Assembly (NCBI RefSeq): GCF_003313465.1
Contig: NZ_KZ845663.1
Coordinates: 186,001 to 250,000 of the forward strand
Direction of reading: 5' to 3'
Source: Thermoflavimicrobium daqui
GTDB lineage: Bacteria > Bacillota > Bacilli > Thermoactinomycetales > Thermoactinomycetaceae
Length of the DNA stretch: 64,000 bases
Position 1 is the stretch's first letter; the number at the start of each line of letters is the position of its first letter. The translations under genes were made by a program, and so were the position numbers. The notes below the pieces were generated by a model. That model had not been told where the DNA came from and made no database searches. It saw only the letters and a program-made list of their open reading frames with translations. Of this stretch, positions 36,606 through 46,158 are shown one piece after another.

Positions 36606-38045
36606 ATGAAAAAATGGTTTACTTTAATCACTGTTATCATATTATGTTTTAGTTTATTTACTTTTTCACCTCGATCGACCGCCCAGTCAAACGAGAAGCA
36701 AGTACATAGTCAACTCATCGTGTTTCAAGAAAACACTTCAATCCGTTTCGATGAAGTTCAGAAGTCTATTACTGAGCAGTATCCTGTTTCTATTCAGAGC
36801 ATTCCTGAAGTAGCAATAATCAAGCTATCTTCTAATAATCAAGATCAGCTCCAAGCTGCCATCCAGTTTGCACAAAAACAATATGGAAGTGAGATCAAAG
36901 CAGTTGGCGAAGATCAGATCGTTTCTCCACCACCCATTCCAGCTCAGCTGTTTACTTCTCAAGATCCAGATGCTCAGCTACAAAGTATAAAACCCATTTC
37001 AAAGGTGAATCCAACTCAGGTAGACCTTACAAAAGCGGATCTTTATCAAAAATGGGGATGGGATATCCAAAAGGTGACCGAAAACGGGCAAAGTTATCGT
37101 AAAGAAGCTGGAAACCATCAAGTCAAAGTAGCAGTCATCGATAGTGGTTTTGACTTTAATCATCCAGATCTAAAAAATAACATCGTATCGCAAGGAAAAT
37201 CATTTGTACCTGATGTCACAGATACCTTAGATAGAATGGGACATGGAACTATGGTCGCGGGAGGGATCGCAGCCAATGGTCGCCTATTGGGGGTAGGACC
37301 CGAGTTAGGGCTGGTACCTTATAAAGTCTTTCATCAAGGTGGAGGTGAATCATCTTGGGTGATTCAAGCCATGATACAGGCCGCAAAAGATGGGGTTGAT
37401 GTCATTAACTTAAGCTTAGGTACATTTAAATCTCTCCATAAACCCGAAGATATCGCTATTATCCAAGCCTATCAGCGTGCCGTCCATTTTGCTGCGAAAA
37501 AAGGAGTCATTACCGTGGGAGCGATTGGAAATGAAGGTTTCGATCTAAGTGATCCAAAAGAGGTTGCGGAAAAGCTGGGAAATCCCGGGGATGAAATGAT
37601 CCAACTCCCATCAGAACTTCATTCTGTCGTTGCCGTTTCTGGAACCACCAAAGAAGATACACGCTCATCGCAATCAAGCTATGGAATTCAGGTTGACCTT
37701 GCTGCACCTTCAGGAGACTTCCATCTCGATAACATTAATGTAAATGAGATGGTACTAACTACCTTACCCACCTATTTTCCACTTAGTCCGATTAATCAAG
37801 CGTATGATATTCCACAAGGTTATACTTTTATGTCCGGAACAAGTTTAGCCGTCTCTAAAGTATCAGGGGCTGCTGGTGTACTCATCGCTCGCTATAAAGA
37901 GCGTCATCATGGCAAATCCCCAAATCCAAATTATATCAAGCAAATCCTTCGTCACAGCGCTTCCGACTTAGGAGATCTTGGGAAAGATAATCAGTTTGGA
38001 CATGGGCTAGTGAATGTAAATAGGGGATTAAATTTGGTTAGATAA
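36606..38045 (+). CDS. lanP: Secreted subtilisin-like protease, candidate LanP
   Basis: The 479-residue protein has a signal peptide (about 1-27), an inhibitor-I9-like propeptide (about 33-105), a linker and an S8 catalytic domain with Asp179 (VIDSG), His213 (GHGTMVAGG), oxyanion Asn309 (GNEG) and Ser413 (MSGTSLA). Length and layout resemble CylA and LicP, which remove a hexapeptide left after LanT cleavage. In the linker, PDAQLQ-S (121-127) matches SDTQPQ-T of the nearby precursor at three of six positions (Asp P5, Gln P3, Gln P1), as expected for a self-processing site. GGAG lies about 10 nt before the ATG. Confidence 0.85.
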   Translation: MKKWFTLITVIILCFSLFTFSPRSTAQSNEKQVHSQLIVFQENTSIRFDEVQKSITEQYPVSIQSIPEVAIIKLSSNNQDQLQAAIQFAQKQYGSEIKAVGEDQIVSPPPIPAQLFTSQDPDAQLQSIKPISKVNPTQVDLTKADLYQKWGWDIQKVTENGQSYRKEAGNHQVKVAVIDSGFDFNHPDLKNNIVSQGKSFVPDVTDTLDRMGHGTMVAGGIAANGRLLGVGPELGLVPYKVFHQGGGESSWVIQAMIQAAKDGVDVINLSLGTFKSLHKPEDIAIIQAYQRAVHFAAKKGVITVGAIGNEGFDLSDPKEVAEKLGNPGDEMIQLPSELHSVVAVSGTTKEDTRSSQSSYGIQVDLAAPSGDFHLDNINVNEMVLTTLPTYFPLSPINQAYDIPQGYTFMSGTSLAVSKVSGAAGVLIARYKERHHGKSPNPNYIKQILRHSASDLGDLGKDNQFGHGLVNVNRGLNLVR

Positions 38046-38063
38046 AAGAATACATCATCATAA

Positions 38064-38108
38064 AAGGGATGCTCTCAAAGGTTACTAAGTACCTTTTGGG
38101 GCATCCCC
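38064..38108 (+). terminator. Terminator downstream of the LanP-like protease
   Basis: AGGGATGC pairs with GCATCCCCT, with an inner AAAGGT/ACCTTT stem. It ends the rightward accessory transcripts. Confidence 0.6.
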
Positions 38109-38137
38109 TCTAACATTATTAACTTGATTATGAATGG

Positions 38138-38281
38138 TTATTTATTGTTTGGATCATAAGGGATTTCGTTTTGGATTCCTTGTTTCATGTCTTCGATTAT
38201 TTTTTCGGAGGATTCCGTGTATTGAGGAGTGATCGGAGAAGAGCTAATCGCATCAACATAGACAAAATGAAGAGAAGACAA
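38138..38281 (-). pseudogene. Possible 3' remnant of a lost gene
   Basis: A minus-strand frame ending at 38138 reads FVYVDAISSSPITPQ, then YTESSEKIIEDMKQGIQ and NEIPYDPNNK, with ordinary protein-like composition. It is open only from a TGA near 38288 and has no ATG or Shine-Dalgarno sequence; TTG at 38279-38281 is the only start-like codon. It looks like the C-terminal end of a gene whose 5' part was deleted, at the junction between the accessory block and hemB. I do not recognise the family. Confidence 0.35.
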
Positions 38282-38406
38282 GCTTCATGCACTTCTTTAA
38301 TTGGCTACTTCTTTCAACAGAATTATCTCTTTAAGTAACTCTTATCGTTATTCTATTGAAAAGGTGAAGATAAAGAGAATAAAGATAAAAACCGTGCAGC
38401 ACTTGG

Positions 38407-39387
38407 CTACACGGTTTCTTCTTTCAACCATCTGGCAATATCTTTAGCATGATAAGTCATAATTAGGTCAGCACCTGCACGTTTAAAGCCAAGCATGGTT
38501 TCCATCACCGTTTGCTTCTCATCCATCCAGCCTTGAAGTGCTGCCGCTTTGATCATGGAATACTCCCCACTCACATTGTAAGCCACAACCGGGAGGTCAA
38601 AGCGTTCTCTTACCTGATGAATGATATCCATATAAGCGAGTGCTGGTTTGACGATGAGCAGATCTGCTCCTTCAGCTACATCTGATTCCGCTTCTCGCAT
38701 CGCTTCTCGCGCATTGGCTGGATCCATCTGATAAGTCCGGCGATCCCCAAATTGTGGTGTAGAGTGAGCTGCATCACGGAATGGACCATAATAGCTGGAT
38801 GCGTATTTTACAGCATAAGACATGATCGGAATATGGGCAAAGCCCGCTTCATCAAGCCCTTGGCGAATCGCATAGACAAATCCATCCATCATATTGGATG
38901 GGGCAATCATATCGGCTCCAGCTTTTGCTTGAGAAACAGCGGTAGAAGCTAGCCGCTTCAGTGATGCATCATTTTGAATGACACCATCTTCGACAATCCC
39001 ACAATGCCCATGAGAAGTATATTGGCAAAGACAAGTATCAGCGATCACATATAAAGTCGGGAAATTTTGCTTGATGCTACGAATCGCTTTTTGTACAATC
39101 CCATTATCTGCATCGGCTTGTGATCCACACTCATCTTTTTCATGAGGAACTCCAAAGATGATCACTGAAGGAATCCCAAGCTCAACCACTTCCTGTACCT
39201 CTTGATCAAGTAGATCTAAAGAAAAGTGATAAATCCCTGGCATAGAAGGGATTTCTTCTTTAATTCCTTCTCCTTCTACCACAAAAATAGGATAAATCAG
39301 ATCTTGAACGTGTACTTGATTTTCCCGAATCATTTGCCGTATTTTTTCATTGGCACGTAAACGCCGATGACGTTTAAACGATTGCAT
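38407..39387 (-). CDS. hemB: Delta-aminolevulinic acid dehydratase HemB
   Basis: Condenses two 5-aminolevulinates to porphobilinogen. From the ATG at 39385-39387 (GGAGG 8 nt upstream) the protein has 326 residues, as in B. subtilis (324). The zinc-type Cys motif [15 protein letters not shown] and the Schiff-base lysine regions [17 protein letters not shown] and [14 protein letters not shown] are intact. A TTG five codons earlier overlaps the Shine-Dalgarno sequence and is rejected. It is the last gene of the remaining hem operon, 16 bp after the cobA-hemD fusion gene. Confidence 0.96.
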   Translation of the reverse strand: MQSFKRHRRLRANEKIRQMIRENQVHVQDLIYPIFVVEGEGIKEEIPSMPGIYHFSLDLLDQEVQEVVELGIPSVIIFGVPHEKDECGSQADADNGIVQKAIRSIKQNFPTLYVIADTCLCQYTSHGHCGIVEDGVIQNDASLKRLASTAVSQAKAGADMIAPSNMMDGFVYAIRQGLDEAGFAHIPIMSYAVKYASSYYGPFRDAAHSTPQFGDRRTYQMDPANAREAMREAESDVAEGADLLIVKPALAYMDIIHQVRERFDLPVVAYNVSGEYSMIKAAALQGWMDEKQTVMETMLGFKRAGADLIMTYHAKDIARWLKEETV

Positions 39388-39403
39388 GACAGTCTCCTCC
39401 AAT

Positions 39404-40912
39404 TCAATGCGTTTTTACCTTAATCAAGCTTTCCATGAGTCCATCAATTGTATAAGACTCGGCAACAATATCTACTTTTAAGCCCAGCTTTTCGGCAGTG
39501 TGAGCTGTAATTGGTCCAATACAAGCAATCGTAGTTTGATTGAGTAATGAGAGAATATCATCACAATAAGGCCGTAATCCTTCTACTAGATTTTTTACAG
39601 TAGAAGAGCTAGTAAATGTAAGGATATGAATCTTTTTTTCTTGAAGCATTTCTATAATTTCAGTAGCACTTTCTATATTTGACTCTGTCTGGTAAGCATC
39701 CACAGCCGTTACCTGACAACCCATCCGTTCAAGCTCTTGCGGTAATAGATTTCGTGCTAGATTTCCTCGTGGAATTAGGACTTTTTCTTCTGGAGTAACT
39801 TGTGTGCGTAGGCTTTTCACCAGTGATTCAGCCTTGAAGTCATTCGGAAGCACATCGACGATGATTCCTTTTTCTTGAAGCACTGCAGCGGTCTTTTCCC
39901 CTACTGCAGCAATCCGCGCTTTAGCCATCTGGCGAATATCCATGTTAAGCTCTCTTAATCGCTGAAAGAAATATTCGACCCCATTGACACTCGTAAAAAT
40001 CACCCAGTCGTAAGATGACAGCTGCCGAAGTGCTTGGTCGAGTGGAGCAAAATCACTAGGTGGACTAATTCGAATGGTAGGGAACTCCCAAGCTTCTCCA
40101 CCCCATGCCTCAATTTTTTCAGCTAAAACACTATTTTGACTACGGGCCCGAGTTACAAGCACCCGTTTGCCAAAAAGAGGCTTGTTTTCAAACCAAGACA
40201 GTCTTTCACGAAGATGAACCACTTCACCTATCACAATCACAGCAGGAGAGCGGAAATTTGCTTCTCTGACTTTTTGTTCAATATCTGCAAGCTTTCCAAT
40301 AAGTGTTTCTTGCTCAACCCGTGTACCCCATCGGATCAGAGCGACTGGAGTTTCTTTCGAACGACCGTATTTCATCAATTGCTCCACAATCATAGGGAGA
40401 TTACTAACTCCCATCAAAAAGATCAAGGTTTCAGAAGCATTTGCGAGCCGTTCCCAATCAATCGATGAGCGTTTATGGCCTGAAATGATCGCAAAAGAAG
40501 AGTTATAGTCACGGTGGGTGACGGGGATTCCTGCATAAGCAGGTACGGCAATCGCAGAAGTAATACCCGGAATCACCTCAAAGCGAATGCCTTCAGAGAT
40601 AAGACGTTCCCCTTCTTCACCACCACGTCCAAATACAAAAGGATCTCCTCCTTTTAGACGAACCACACACTTCCCTTCTTTGGCTTTCTGTACGAGAGTA
40701 TCGTTAATTTCTTGTTGAGTATACGCATGATGATCTGGTGACTTTCCTACATAAATCAATTCAGCATTTGCGCGCGCGTATCGGAGTAATCGGGAACTAG
40801 CAAGGCGATCATAAACAATCACATCTGCTTTTTGGATCGCCTCTTTTCCTTTTAAAGTAATAAGGCCAGGATCTCCTGGCCCAGCTCCCACCAAGTATAC
40901 AAACCCGGTCAT
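39404..40912 (-). CDS. cobA-hemD: Fused uroporphyrinogen-III methyltransferase/uroporphyrinogen-III synthase
   Basis: The 502-residue protein joins CobA (about 1-240; [58 protein letters not shown]) to HemD (about 250-495; [27 protein letters not shown]). HemD closes the tetrapyrrole to uroporphyrinogen III; CobA methylates it to precorrin-2 for siroheme or cobalamin. In B. subtilis HemD is a separate protein, but such fusions occur in other Firmicutes. AAGGAG precedes the ATG and the start overlaps the hemC stop by 4 bp. Confidence 0.95.
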   Translation of the reverse strand: MTGFVYLVGAGPGDPGLITLKGKEAIQKADVIVYDRLASSRLLRYARANAELIYVGKSPDHHAYTQQEINDTLVQKAKEGKCVVRLKGGDPFVFGRGGEEGERLISEGIRFEVIPGITSAIAVPAYAGIPVTHRDYNSSFAIISGHKRSSIDWERLANASETLIFLMGVSNLPMIVEQLMKYGRSKETPVALIRWGTRVEQETLIGKLADIEQKVREANFRSPAVIVIGEVVHLRERLSWFENKPLFGKRVLVTRARSQNSVLAEKIEAWGGEAWEFPTIRISPPSDFAPLDQALRQLSSYDWVIFTSVNGVEYFFQRLRELNMDIRQMAKARIAAVGEKTAAVLQEKGIIVDVLPNDFKAESLVKSLRTQVTPEEKVLIPRGNLARNLLPQELERMGCQVTAVDAYQTESNIESATEIIEMLQEKKIHILTFTSSSTVKNLVEGLRPYCDDILSLLNQTTIACIGPITAHTAEKLGLKVDIVAESYTIDGLMESLIKVKTH

Positions 40913-41835
40913 CCAACTAGCTCCTTCTGTATTTGGGCCAATAGTTGTTTAGCTCCTTGCTCAATCAGTTGTTCCGCAAGTTGTTGACCTAGTTCCCATT
41001 CATTTTGTCCAGTGATACTTCCCTTAATCACTTTCTTTCCATTTGGGTCTGCCACTAGGCCTGTTAAATTGATTTGCTCGTCAACCTGTTTTGCAAAAGC
41101 GGCAAGTGGAAGATGGCAGCCCCCTTGGAAAGATTTCAAAAAGGCGCGCTCAGCTCGTACTGTTCTTGCTGTTTCCTCATGATGAATCTTGACCAGCAAC
41201 TGAAGTAATTCTTGATCATCTTCGCGACATTGAATCGCTAGTGCTCCCTGACCCACTGCAGGTAGCATCGTGTTGACAGAGAGAGCTTCCGTTACTTCAT
41301 CTTTCCAGTTCATTCGCATTAGCCCTGCAGCAGCTAATATGATTGCATCAAATTCACCAGCTTTAAGCTTTTGTAAACGTGTATCTAAGTTCCCGCGAAC
41401 AGGTTTCACTTGTAAGTCAGGGCGTTCGGCTAAAATTTGAGCTTGACGACGTAAACTGCTTGTACCAACAATCGCACCTGCTGGAAGCTCTGCAAGTGTA
41501 TGCCCTTCTCGCGATATCAAGCAATCACGTGGATCTTCGCGAAGTGGTACAGCACCAATAATCAAACCAGGTGGCATTTCGGCAGGCATATCTTTCATAC
41601 TATGCACTGCAAAGTCGATTCTTTTATCTAGCAAGGCTTGTTCAATCTCTTTGACAAACAAGCCTTTCCCTCCCACTTTGGATAAGGTTACATTTAAAAT
41701 GCGATCCCCTTTGGTTACAATTTTCTCTTGGCTAACTTTGAGCTCAGGAAACACAGCTTTTAAACGCTGAACGACCCAGTTCGTCTGGGTTAAAGCCAAC
41801 AGACTTTTTCTTGTTCCCACAACTAATGGTCGCAT
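40909..41835 (-). CDS. hemC: Porphobilinogen deaminase HemC
   Basis: Polymerises four porphobilinogens to hydroxymethylbilane. From the ATG at 41833-41835 (GGGGG 7 nt upstream) it has 308 residues. Motifs VGTRKSLLALTQ, FAVHSMKDMP, GTSSLRRQAQ, VRGNLDTRL and the dipyrromethane-cofactor Cys region SFQGGCHLPLAAFA are present. The frame opens six codons earlier at a less likely start that overlaps the Shine-Dalgarno sequence. It lies in the hem operon between the siroheme dehydrogenase and cobA-hemD. Confidence 0.96.
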   Translation of the reverse strand: MRPLVVGTRKSLLALTQTNWVVQRLKAVFPELKVSQEKIVTKGDRILNVTLSKVGGKGLFVKEIEQALLDKRIDFAVHSMKDMPAEMPPGLIIGAVPLREDPRDCLISREGHTLAELPAGAIVGTSSLRRQAQILAERPDLQVKPVRGNLDTRLQKLKAGEFDAIILAAAGLMRMNWKDEVTEALSVNTMLPAVGQGALAIQCREDDQELLQLLVKIHHEETARTVRAERAFLKSFQGGCHLPLAAFAKQVDEQINLTGLVADPNGKKVIKGSITGQNEWELGQQLAEQLIEQGAKQLLAQIQKELVG

Positions 41836-41849
41836 CTTTAGACCCCCTT

Positions 41850-42497
41850 TCAATGCTCTGCTTGTAACTCTTGATCAAGCCATTTTTGCATCCATTTCTT
41901 TACCTGATCCGGATGTGAGCGACATGCCTCAATCCACTGACGTGAAACTAGACTTTTTAAAATCTGGCTACGTTTGGCTGGATCTAGCACTCTAGCTTGG
42001 ATTTCTTCACGCATCTCTTTGGCCAGTTCAAGAAAGAGCGCATACTCTTCTCCATATATTTGCTCTAGTTCCTGACGAATCGTTTTGGCGAGACTTGGGC
42101 TAGCTCCTCCAGTTGAAATAGAAAGGGTTAGCTGACCTCGGTGAATTGTTGAAGGCACCGTAAAATTACAAAGTGAGGGTTGATCGACTACATTGATCCA
42201 CTGCTTCCTCTTTTTTGCGTCCTTATATATTTGGTGATTGACTTCCCGCTGATTCGTAGCAGCAATCACTATAGAACAATTTTCTCCATCTTTTTCCTCA
42301 TAAAAACGCGGATACCAAACAATTTTCCCGATCTCAGCCCATTTCTTTACTGTTTGTGTTACAACAGGGCTAACAACAATGACGTCCGCATCCGACACCA
42401 GTAATCGAGCAATTTTTCTCTCTGCTACTTTTCCACCACCTACTACTAGGCAGCGGTGTGAAGTTAAGTCCACCATCATTGGATAAAATCGATTCAT
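41850..42497 (-). CDS. Precorrin-2 dehydrogenase/sirohydrochlorin ferrochelatase-type protein
   Basis: The 215-residue protein has the NAD-binding Rossmann start CLVVGGGKVAERKIARLL and the family motif LTLSISTGGASPSLAKTIRQELE, as in Met8p, CysG N-terminal and B. subtilis YlnF. It oxidises precorrin-2, the product of the CobA domain two genes downstream, to sirohydrochlorin. Its place inside the heme operon means the siroheme branch is expressed with heme synthesis. AAGGAG precedes the ATG. Confidence 0.92.
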   Translation of the reverse strand: MNRFYPMMVDLTSHRCLVVGGGKVAERKIARLLVSDADVIVVSPVVTQTVKKWAEIGKIVWYPRFYEEKDGENCSIVIAATNQREVNHQIYKDAKKRKQWINVVDQPSLCNFTVPSTIHRGQLTLSISTGGASPSLAKTIRQELEQIYGEEYALFLELAKEMREEIQARVLDPAKRSQILKSLVSRQWIEACRSHPDQVKKWMQKWLDQELQAEH

Positions 42498-42514
42498 CTA
42501 GCAAGCTCCTTTAT

Positions 42515-43339
42515 CTAAAACCAATGATGAAATGAGATACGTGTACTTGAGATCAAAACATTAAGCAAAATAGAAACCAAAGCAATCGTATTCCACCAAG
42601 CTAAGCGGCGACCATTCCAGCGATTCACAACCCACTGATACAACACAAATCCATATACAATCATTACTAAACTGGAAGTCCAAACTTTGACATCATTCCA
42701 GAATAACTGACCGATCATCTGATAATACCAAATCACTCCTAATATCATGGCAATCAACAATAAAGGAGTTCCTATCAAAACGAGATAGCGCGAAAAAACT
42801 TGGAGACGATCTAAACTGGGTAGACGAAATAGAAACTTATTCCATTTTTTCTTTTTCAATAAGTAGTTACTAATCAAGTATAGTCCCGCACAAATACTCG
42901 ATAACGAAAACGAGACATAGGATAAGATCGCCAAGGAAATATGCACAAATCCCAATTCAGAAAGGAGAAGTTTCGTATACTCTGGTGATAAATCCCGAGC
43001 AAAAAACAGATGGATAGCGAGTACTGTGAAGCCGATCACATTTGCAAAAAAAACAAATAAATCCATCCTCTGATACAGTCTCTGAATCACAAGAGTAAAC
43101 GTAACAAGTGCCCACGAATACATAAATAGAGCGTCAAACTGCAATGCAATCGGTATAAGTGAAAAAATCCATAAAATAAATAGTAATGACTGACAAAACC
43201 AGACTGTAATTAACAATCCAGCGGATAAGCGTCGAGATCGTAGGTTGGGATAAAGTAGATCTGAAAAAGAAAAAAGTAAACTAAGTGCATAGAGATAGAT
43301 TAAAAAGTCAAAAAGCCACCGCTCAGCAAACACTTCCAT
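42515..43339 (-). CDS. hemX: HemX, membrane protein of the CcsA/CcmC family
   Basis: The 274-residue protein has eight hydrophobic helices and the cytochrome-assembly-like stretch LSELGFVHISLAILSYVSFSL, as in B. subtilis HemX, which lowers the amount of HemA. It is encoded 12 bp after hemA. AAAGGGG ends one base before the ATG at 43339, whereas the in-frame GTG two codons later (43331-43333) has ideal 7-nt spacing, so translation may start there. Confidence 0.9.
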   Translation of the reverse strand: MEVFAERWLFDFLIYLYALSLLFSFSDLLYPNLRSRRLSAGLLITVWFCQSLLFILWIFSLIPIALQFDALFMYSWALVTFTLVIQRLYQRMDLFVFFANVIGFTVLAIHLFFARDLSPEYTKLLLSELGFVHISLAILSYVSFSLSSICAGLYLISNYLLKKKKWNKFLFRLPSLDRLQVFSRYLVLIGTPLLLIAMILGVIWYYQMIGQLFWNDVKVWTSSLVMIVYGFVLYQWVVNRWNGRRLAWWNTIALVSILLNVLISSTRISFHHWF

Positions 43340-43350
43340 TCCCCTTTCGC

Positions 43351-44715
43351 TTACGAGGTGACGGAAACTTTTCCATCTACAAGCGCTGGGTTATTCAAGC
43401 TTTTAATTAGAGTCGAAGAAGCTGCTTTTTGCTCTATTTCCTTCTCTTGGATATGCTCCTCCAATGAGAAAATCTGCACAAATAAATCGAGCGCTTCATC
43501 TCGCTGTGATGTTGCGGCCAATTCTTTGATTCGAACGATAGGATCTCTTAATAATTGATTGACAATGCTTTTCGTATGCTTACGTAAAACACGCTTTTCA
43601 CGTTCGGTTAAGTCAGGTAGCTTTCTTTCAATCCTTGCCATCGTTTCTTCTTGGACAGCAAGTGATTTTTCACGGAGAGCTGTAATAAGTGGTACAACTC
43701 CCAACATTTGAAGCCATTCTTGAAAGGAACGGGTTTCCTTATCAATCCAAACCCTCACCTTTTGAGCTTCTTGCTCACGCAAAGTGATGTTCGCATCGAC
43801 AATCCCATGTAAATCATCAATATCATACAAAAAGACTTGATCAAGTTCATGAACGGATGAGTCAATATCGCGTGGTACCGCAATATCAATGAGAAATAAA
43901 GGTGAACGCCTTTTGTTTATAATCGGCTCCATCACCTCTTTCGTTAAAATAGGCTTTGTCGAACCAGTCGAACTTACTACGATATCTGCTTCTTGGAGTG
44001 ATTCACACAATTGTTCCATCGAACGGGCAATCCCCTGAAATTGCTGCGCTACTTCAACTGCCTTAGCCAAGGTACGATTAAGAACAATCACTTTGGTTGC
44101 CCCAGCCGCATAAAAATGTTTAGCTGTAAGCTCTCCCATCTCACCTGCACCAATAAGCACAATCGTTTTATCTCGAAAGGATTCAAACATTTTCTTACCT
44201 AACTCAACAGCTGCATAACTAACAGATACAGCATTTTGACCAATCTCTGTTTCTGTATGAACACGTTTCCCAAGGGTGATCGCTTGTTTAAATAACATAT
44301 TAAAAATAGTTCCTGTTGTTTTTTCAGCTTGTGCTGTTAAGAAAGCCGATCGAACTTGTCCCAAAATCTGCGTTTCTCCAATAACAAGCGAATCAAGTCC
44401 AGCAACCACTTGAAACAGATGATTCACAGCTGTTTCATTTTCTTTGATATACAAATTACTCTCAAATTCTTCTCTTGGAATTCGAAACCAGCTTTCCAAA
44501 AATGCCTTGGAATAATATTCCCCTGTATGAAGTTGATCACAAACTACATATAACTCCATTCGATTACAGGTGCTAACAATAACGCATTCCAAAATACTTT
44601 TCATATCTCGTAAAGTACGAAGAGCGAGGGATAAATCACGATCAGAAAATGCGAACTTCTCACGGATTTCTACCTTCGCTGTTTTATGATTAAGCCCTAC
44701 AACGAGTGTATGCAT
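43351..44715 (-). CDS. hemA: Glutamyl-tRNA reductase HemA
   Basis: Reduces glutamyl-tRNA to glutamate-1-semialdehyde, the first committed step of the C5 pathway. The 454-residue protein has the catalytic Cys50 (VSTCNRMELY), GETQILGQVR, the NADPH-binding VLIGAGEMGELTAKH and the C-terminal dimerisation helix. It opens the operon hemA-hemX-(met8-like)-hemC-cobA/hemD-hemB. A GAGGTGA sequence precedes the ATG. Confidence 0.97.
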   Translation of the reverse strand: MHTLVVGLNHKTAKVEIREKFAFSDRDLSLALRTLRDMKSILECVIVSTCNRMELYVVCDQLHTGEYYSKAFLESWFRIPREEFESNLYIKENETAVNHLFQVVAGLDSLVIGETQILGQVRSAFLTAQAEKTTGTIFNMLFKQAITLGKRVHTETEIGQNAVSVSYAAVELGKKMFESFRDKTIVLIGAGEMGELTAKHFYAAGATKVIVLNRTLAKAVEVAQQFQGIARSMEQLCESLQEADIVVSSTGSTKPILTKEVMEPIINKRRSPLFLIDIAVPRDIDSSVHELDQVFLYDIDDLHGIVDANITLREQEAQKVRVWIDKETRSFQEWLQMLGVVPLITALREKSLAVQEETMARIERKLPDLTEREKRVLRKHTKSIVNQLLRDPIVRIKELAATSQRDEALDLFVQIFSLEEHIQEKEIEQKAASSTLIKSLNNPALVDGKVSVTS

Positions 44716-45138
44716 CTAACTTTCACCTCGGATTCCCAGTTTCATTTATTTCTGTCGATTCTGGGACAATTCCTAAGTCATTACACCATATTATAACATA
44801 GGTCATTTTTTTTCTCTTTCCTACCTGTGAACAGATTTTGAAGGACATCAAATCAAATATATTTTAACATAGCCCGTACACAAATGTTTAAATGGGATAT
44901 AAAAAGAACTTTTTTCCTAGCATTTACAATTAGAACCATTTCATCCGAGTATTTTAACAATTGAAAATAAAAGCATTTACGAATATAATATATATCATAA
45001 AAATAAATGTATATTATGAATAAACTGATAAAAGGAGGGCTAAAGCTGCTGCAAATGAATAAATTCACGGATTATTTATAGTGATTTGTGAATACTTGAT
45101 ACTTATTGAAAAACTGGATACACGTAGCAGTGTAGCTT
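44716..45138. other. Divergent AT-rich region hemA/ABC importer
   Basis: The 423 bp contain the promoters of hemA (minus) and of the importer operon (plus). I see no riboswitch consensus. AAAGGAGGG at 45031-45039 is a strong Shine-Dalgarno sequence, but it is 100 nt from the importer start; the only frames it could serve directly are very short. AAGCT(G)CTGC at 45043-45052 can pair with GCAG..AGCTT ending at 45138, immediately before the ATG. Confidence 0.45.
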
Positions 45139-46146
45139 ATGTCTAAGTGGAAATTCTTTTATTCCATTCTTATCATCACTCTTTTCAATCTCTCCCTGAT
45201 CGCTTGTTCACCCACCTCATCGAATCAATCATCCAAAATCCGTTTGGTAGAAGTAACTCATTCTTTATTTTACGCTCCACAATATGTTGCACTTAGCCTT
45301 GGTTTTTTTAAAGAACAAGGGCTAGAAATAGAATTAATAAATGGCAACGGTGGAGATAAAACGATGACAACGTTACTTGCTGGAGAGTCCGATATCATTC
45401 TCATGGGCACAGAAGGAGCCATCTATGTGACTGCTCGTGGTGCAACAGAGCCCATCGTGGCCTTTGCTCAATTAACTCAGACAGATGGTACATTTTTAGT
45501 ATCTCGAAAGCCACTTTCTTCCTTTAACTGGCATCAACTAAAAGGCAAATCTTTACTCGGTCAGCGTCGTGGTGGAATGCCACAAATGGTTAGTGAATAT
45601 GTCCAACGTAAAAATGGTCTTCATCCTCATCAGGATGTACGCATGATTCAAAATGTTGAATATCAAAATTTAGGGAATGCATTTGCTGCAGGCACGGGAG
45701 ATTTTGCCCAATTGTTTGAGCCTGTTGCATCTAAATTAGAACAAGCTGGAAAAGGCAAAATCGTTGCCTCTTTTGGCAAAGATAGCGGGAATGTCCCTTA
45801 TACTGTCTATATGTCAAAAAAAAGCTTTTTACAAAATCATCCAGATACTGCAAAACGTTTTATCCGTGCAATTTACAAAGCACAAAAATGGATCGCCTCT
45901 CATCGTATTTCTGAAATCGTCGATGCCGTATATCCTTATTTTAAAGATATGGATCGATCCATTCTTACACGTGTAATTGAACGTTATCAACAACAACAGT
46001 CGTGGTCTTTGGATCCCATCATTGAACGCCAAGAATATCAGCACTTACTTCAAATAATGAAACAAGCCGGTGAGCTCCCAAAGTCGGTTCCTTATGAGCA
46101 AATTATTGATACAAAATTAGGTCATTCTATTATGAATGAAAAGTAA
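45139..46146 (+). CDS. ABC importer substrate-binding lipoprotein (SsuA/NMT1-like)
   Basis: The 335-residue lipoprotein has a signal peptide ending in lipobox LIAC (Cys23) and the NMT1/SsuA-like pattern: FYAPQYVALSLGFFKEQGLEIEL, GGDKTMTTLLAGESDIILMG, and the Gly-rich LLGQRRGGMPQMV. Such proteins bind sulfonates, nitrate/bicarbonate or thiamine precursors; the substrate is not determined. It resembles B. subtilis YtlA of the ytlABCD cluster. The ATG has no adjacent Shine-Dalgarno sequence and an in-frame TAG lies two codons upstream, so the start is fixed but initiation is unusual. Confidence 0.85.
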   Translation: MSKWKFFYSILIITLFNLSLIACSPTSSNQSSKIRLVEVTHSLFYAPQYVALSLGFFKEQGLEIELINGNGGDKTMTTLLAGESDIILMGTEGAIYVTARGATEPIVAFAQLTQTDGTFLVSRKPLSSFNWHQLKGKSLLGQRRGGMPQMVSEYVQRKNGLHPHQDVRMIQNVEYQNLGNAFAAGTGDFAQLFEPVASKLEQAGKGKIVASFGKDSGNVPYTVYMSKKSFLQNHPDTAKRFIRAIYKAQKWIASHRISEIVDAVYPYFKDMDRSILTRVIERYQQQQSWSLDPIIERQEYQHLLQIMKQAGELPKSVPYEQIIDTKLGHSIMNEK

Positions 46147-46158
46147 GGAGGGGGGAAG

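Noticed and set aside
38138..38281. A complete small gene between the protease and hemB
   Set aside because: No start codon with a ribosome-binding site; listed only as a possible 3' remnant.
44853..45068. 71-codon minus-strand frame upstream of hemA
   Set aside because: AT-rich chance frame in a promoter region, with no Shine-Dalgarno sequence.
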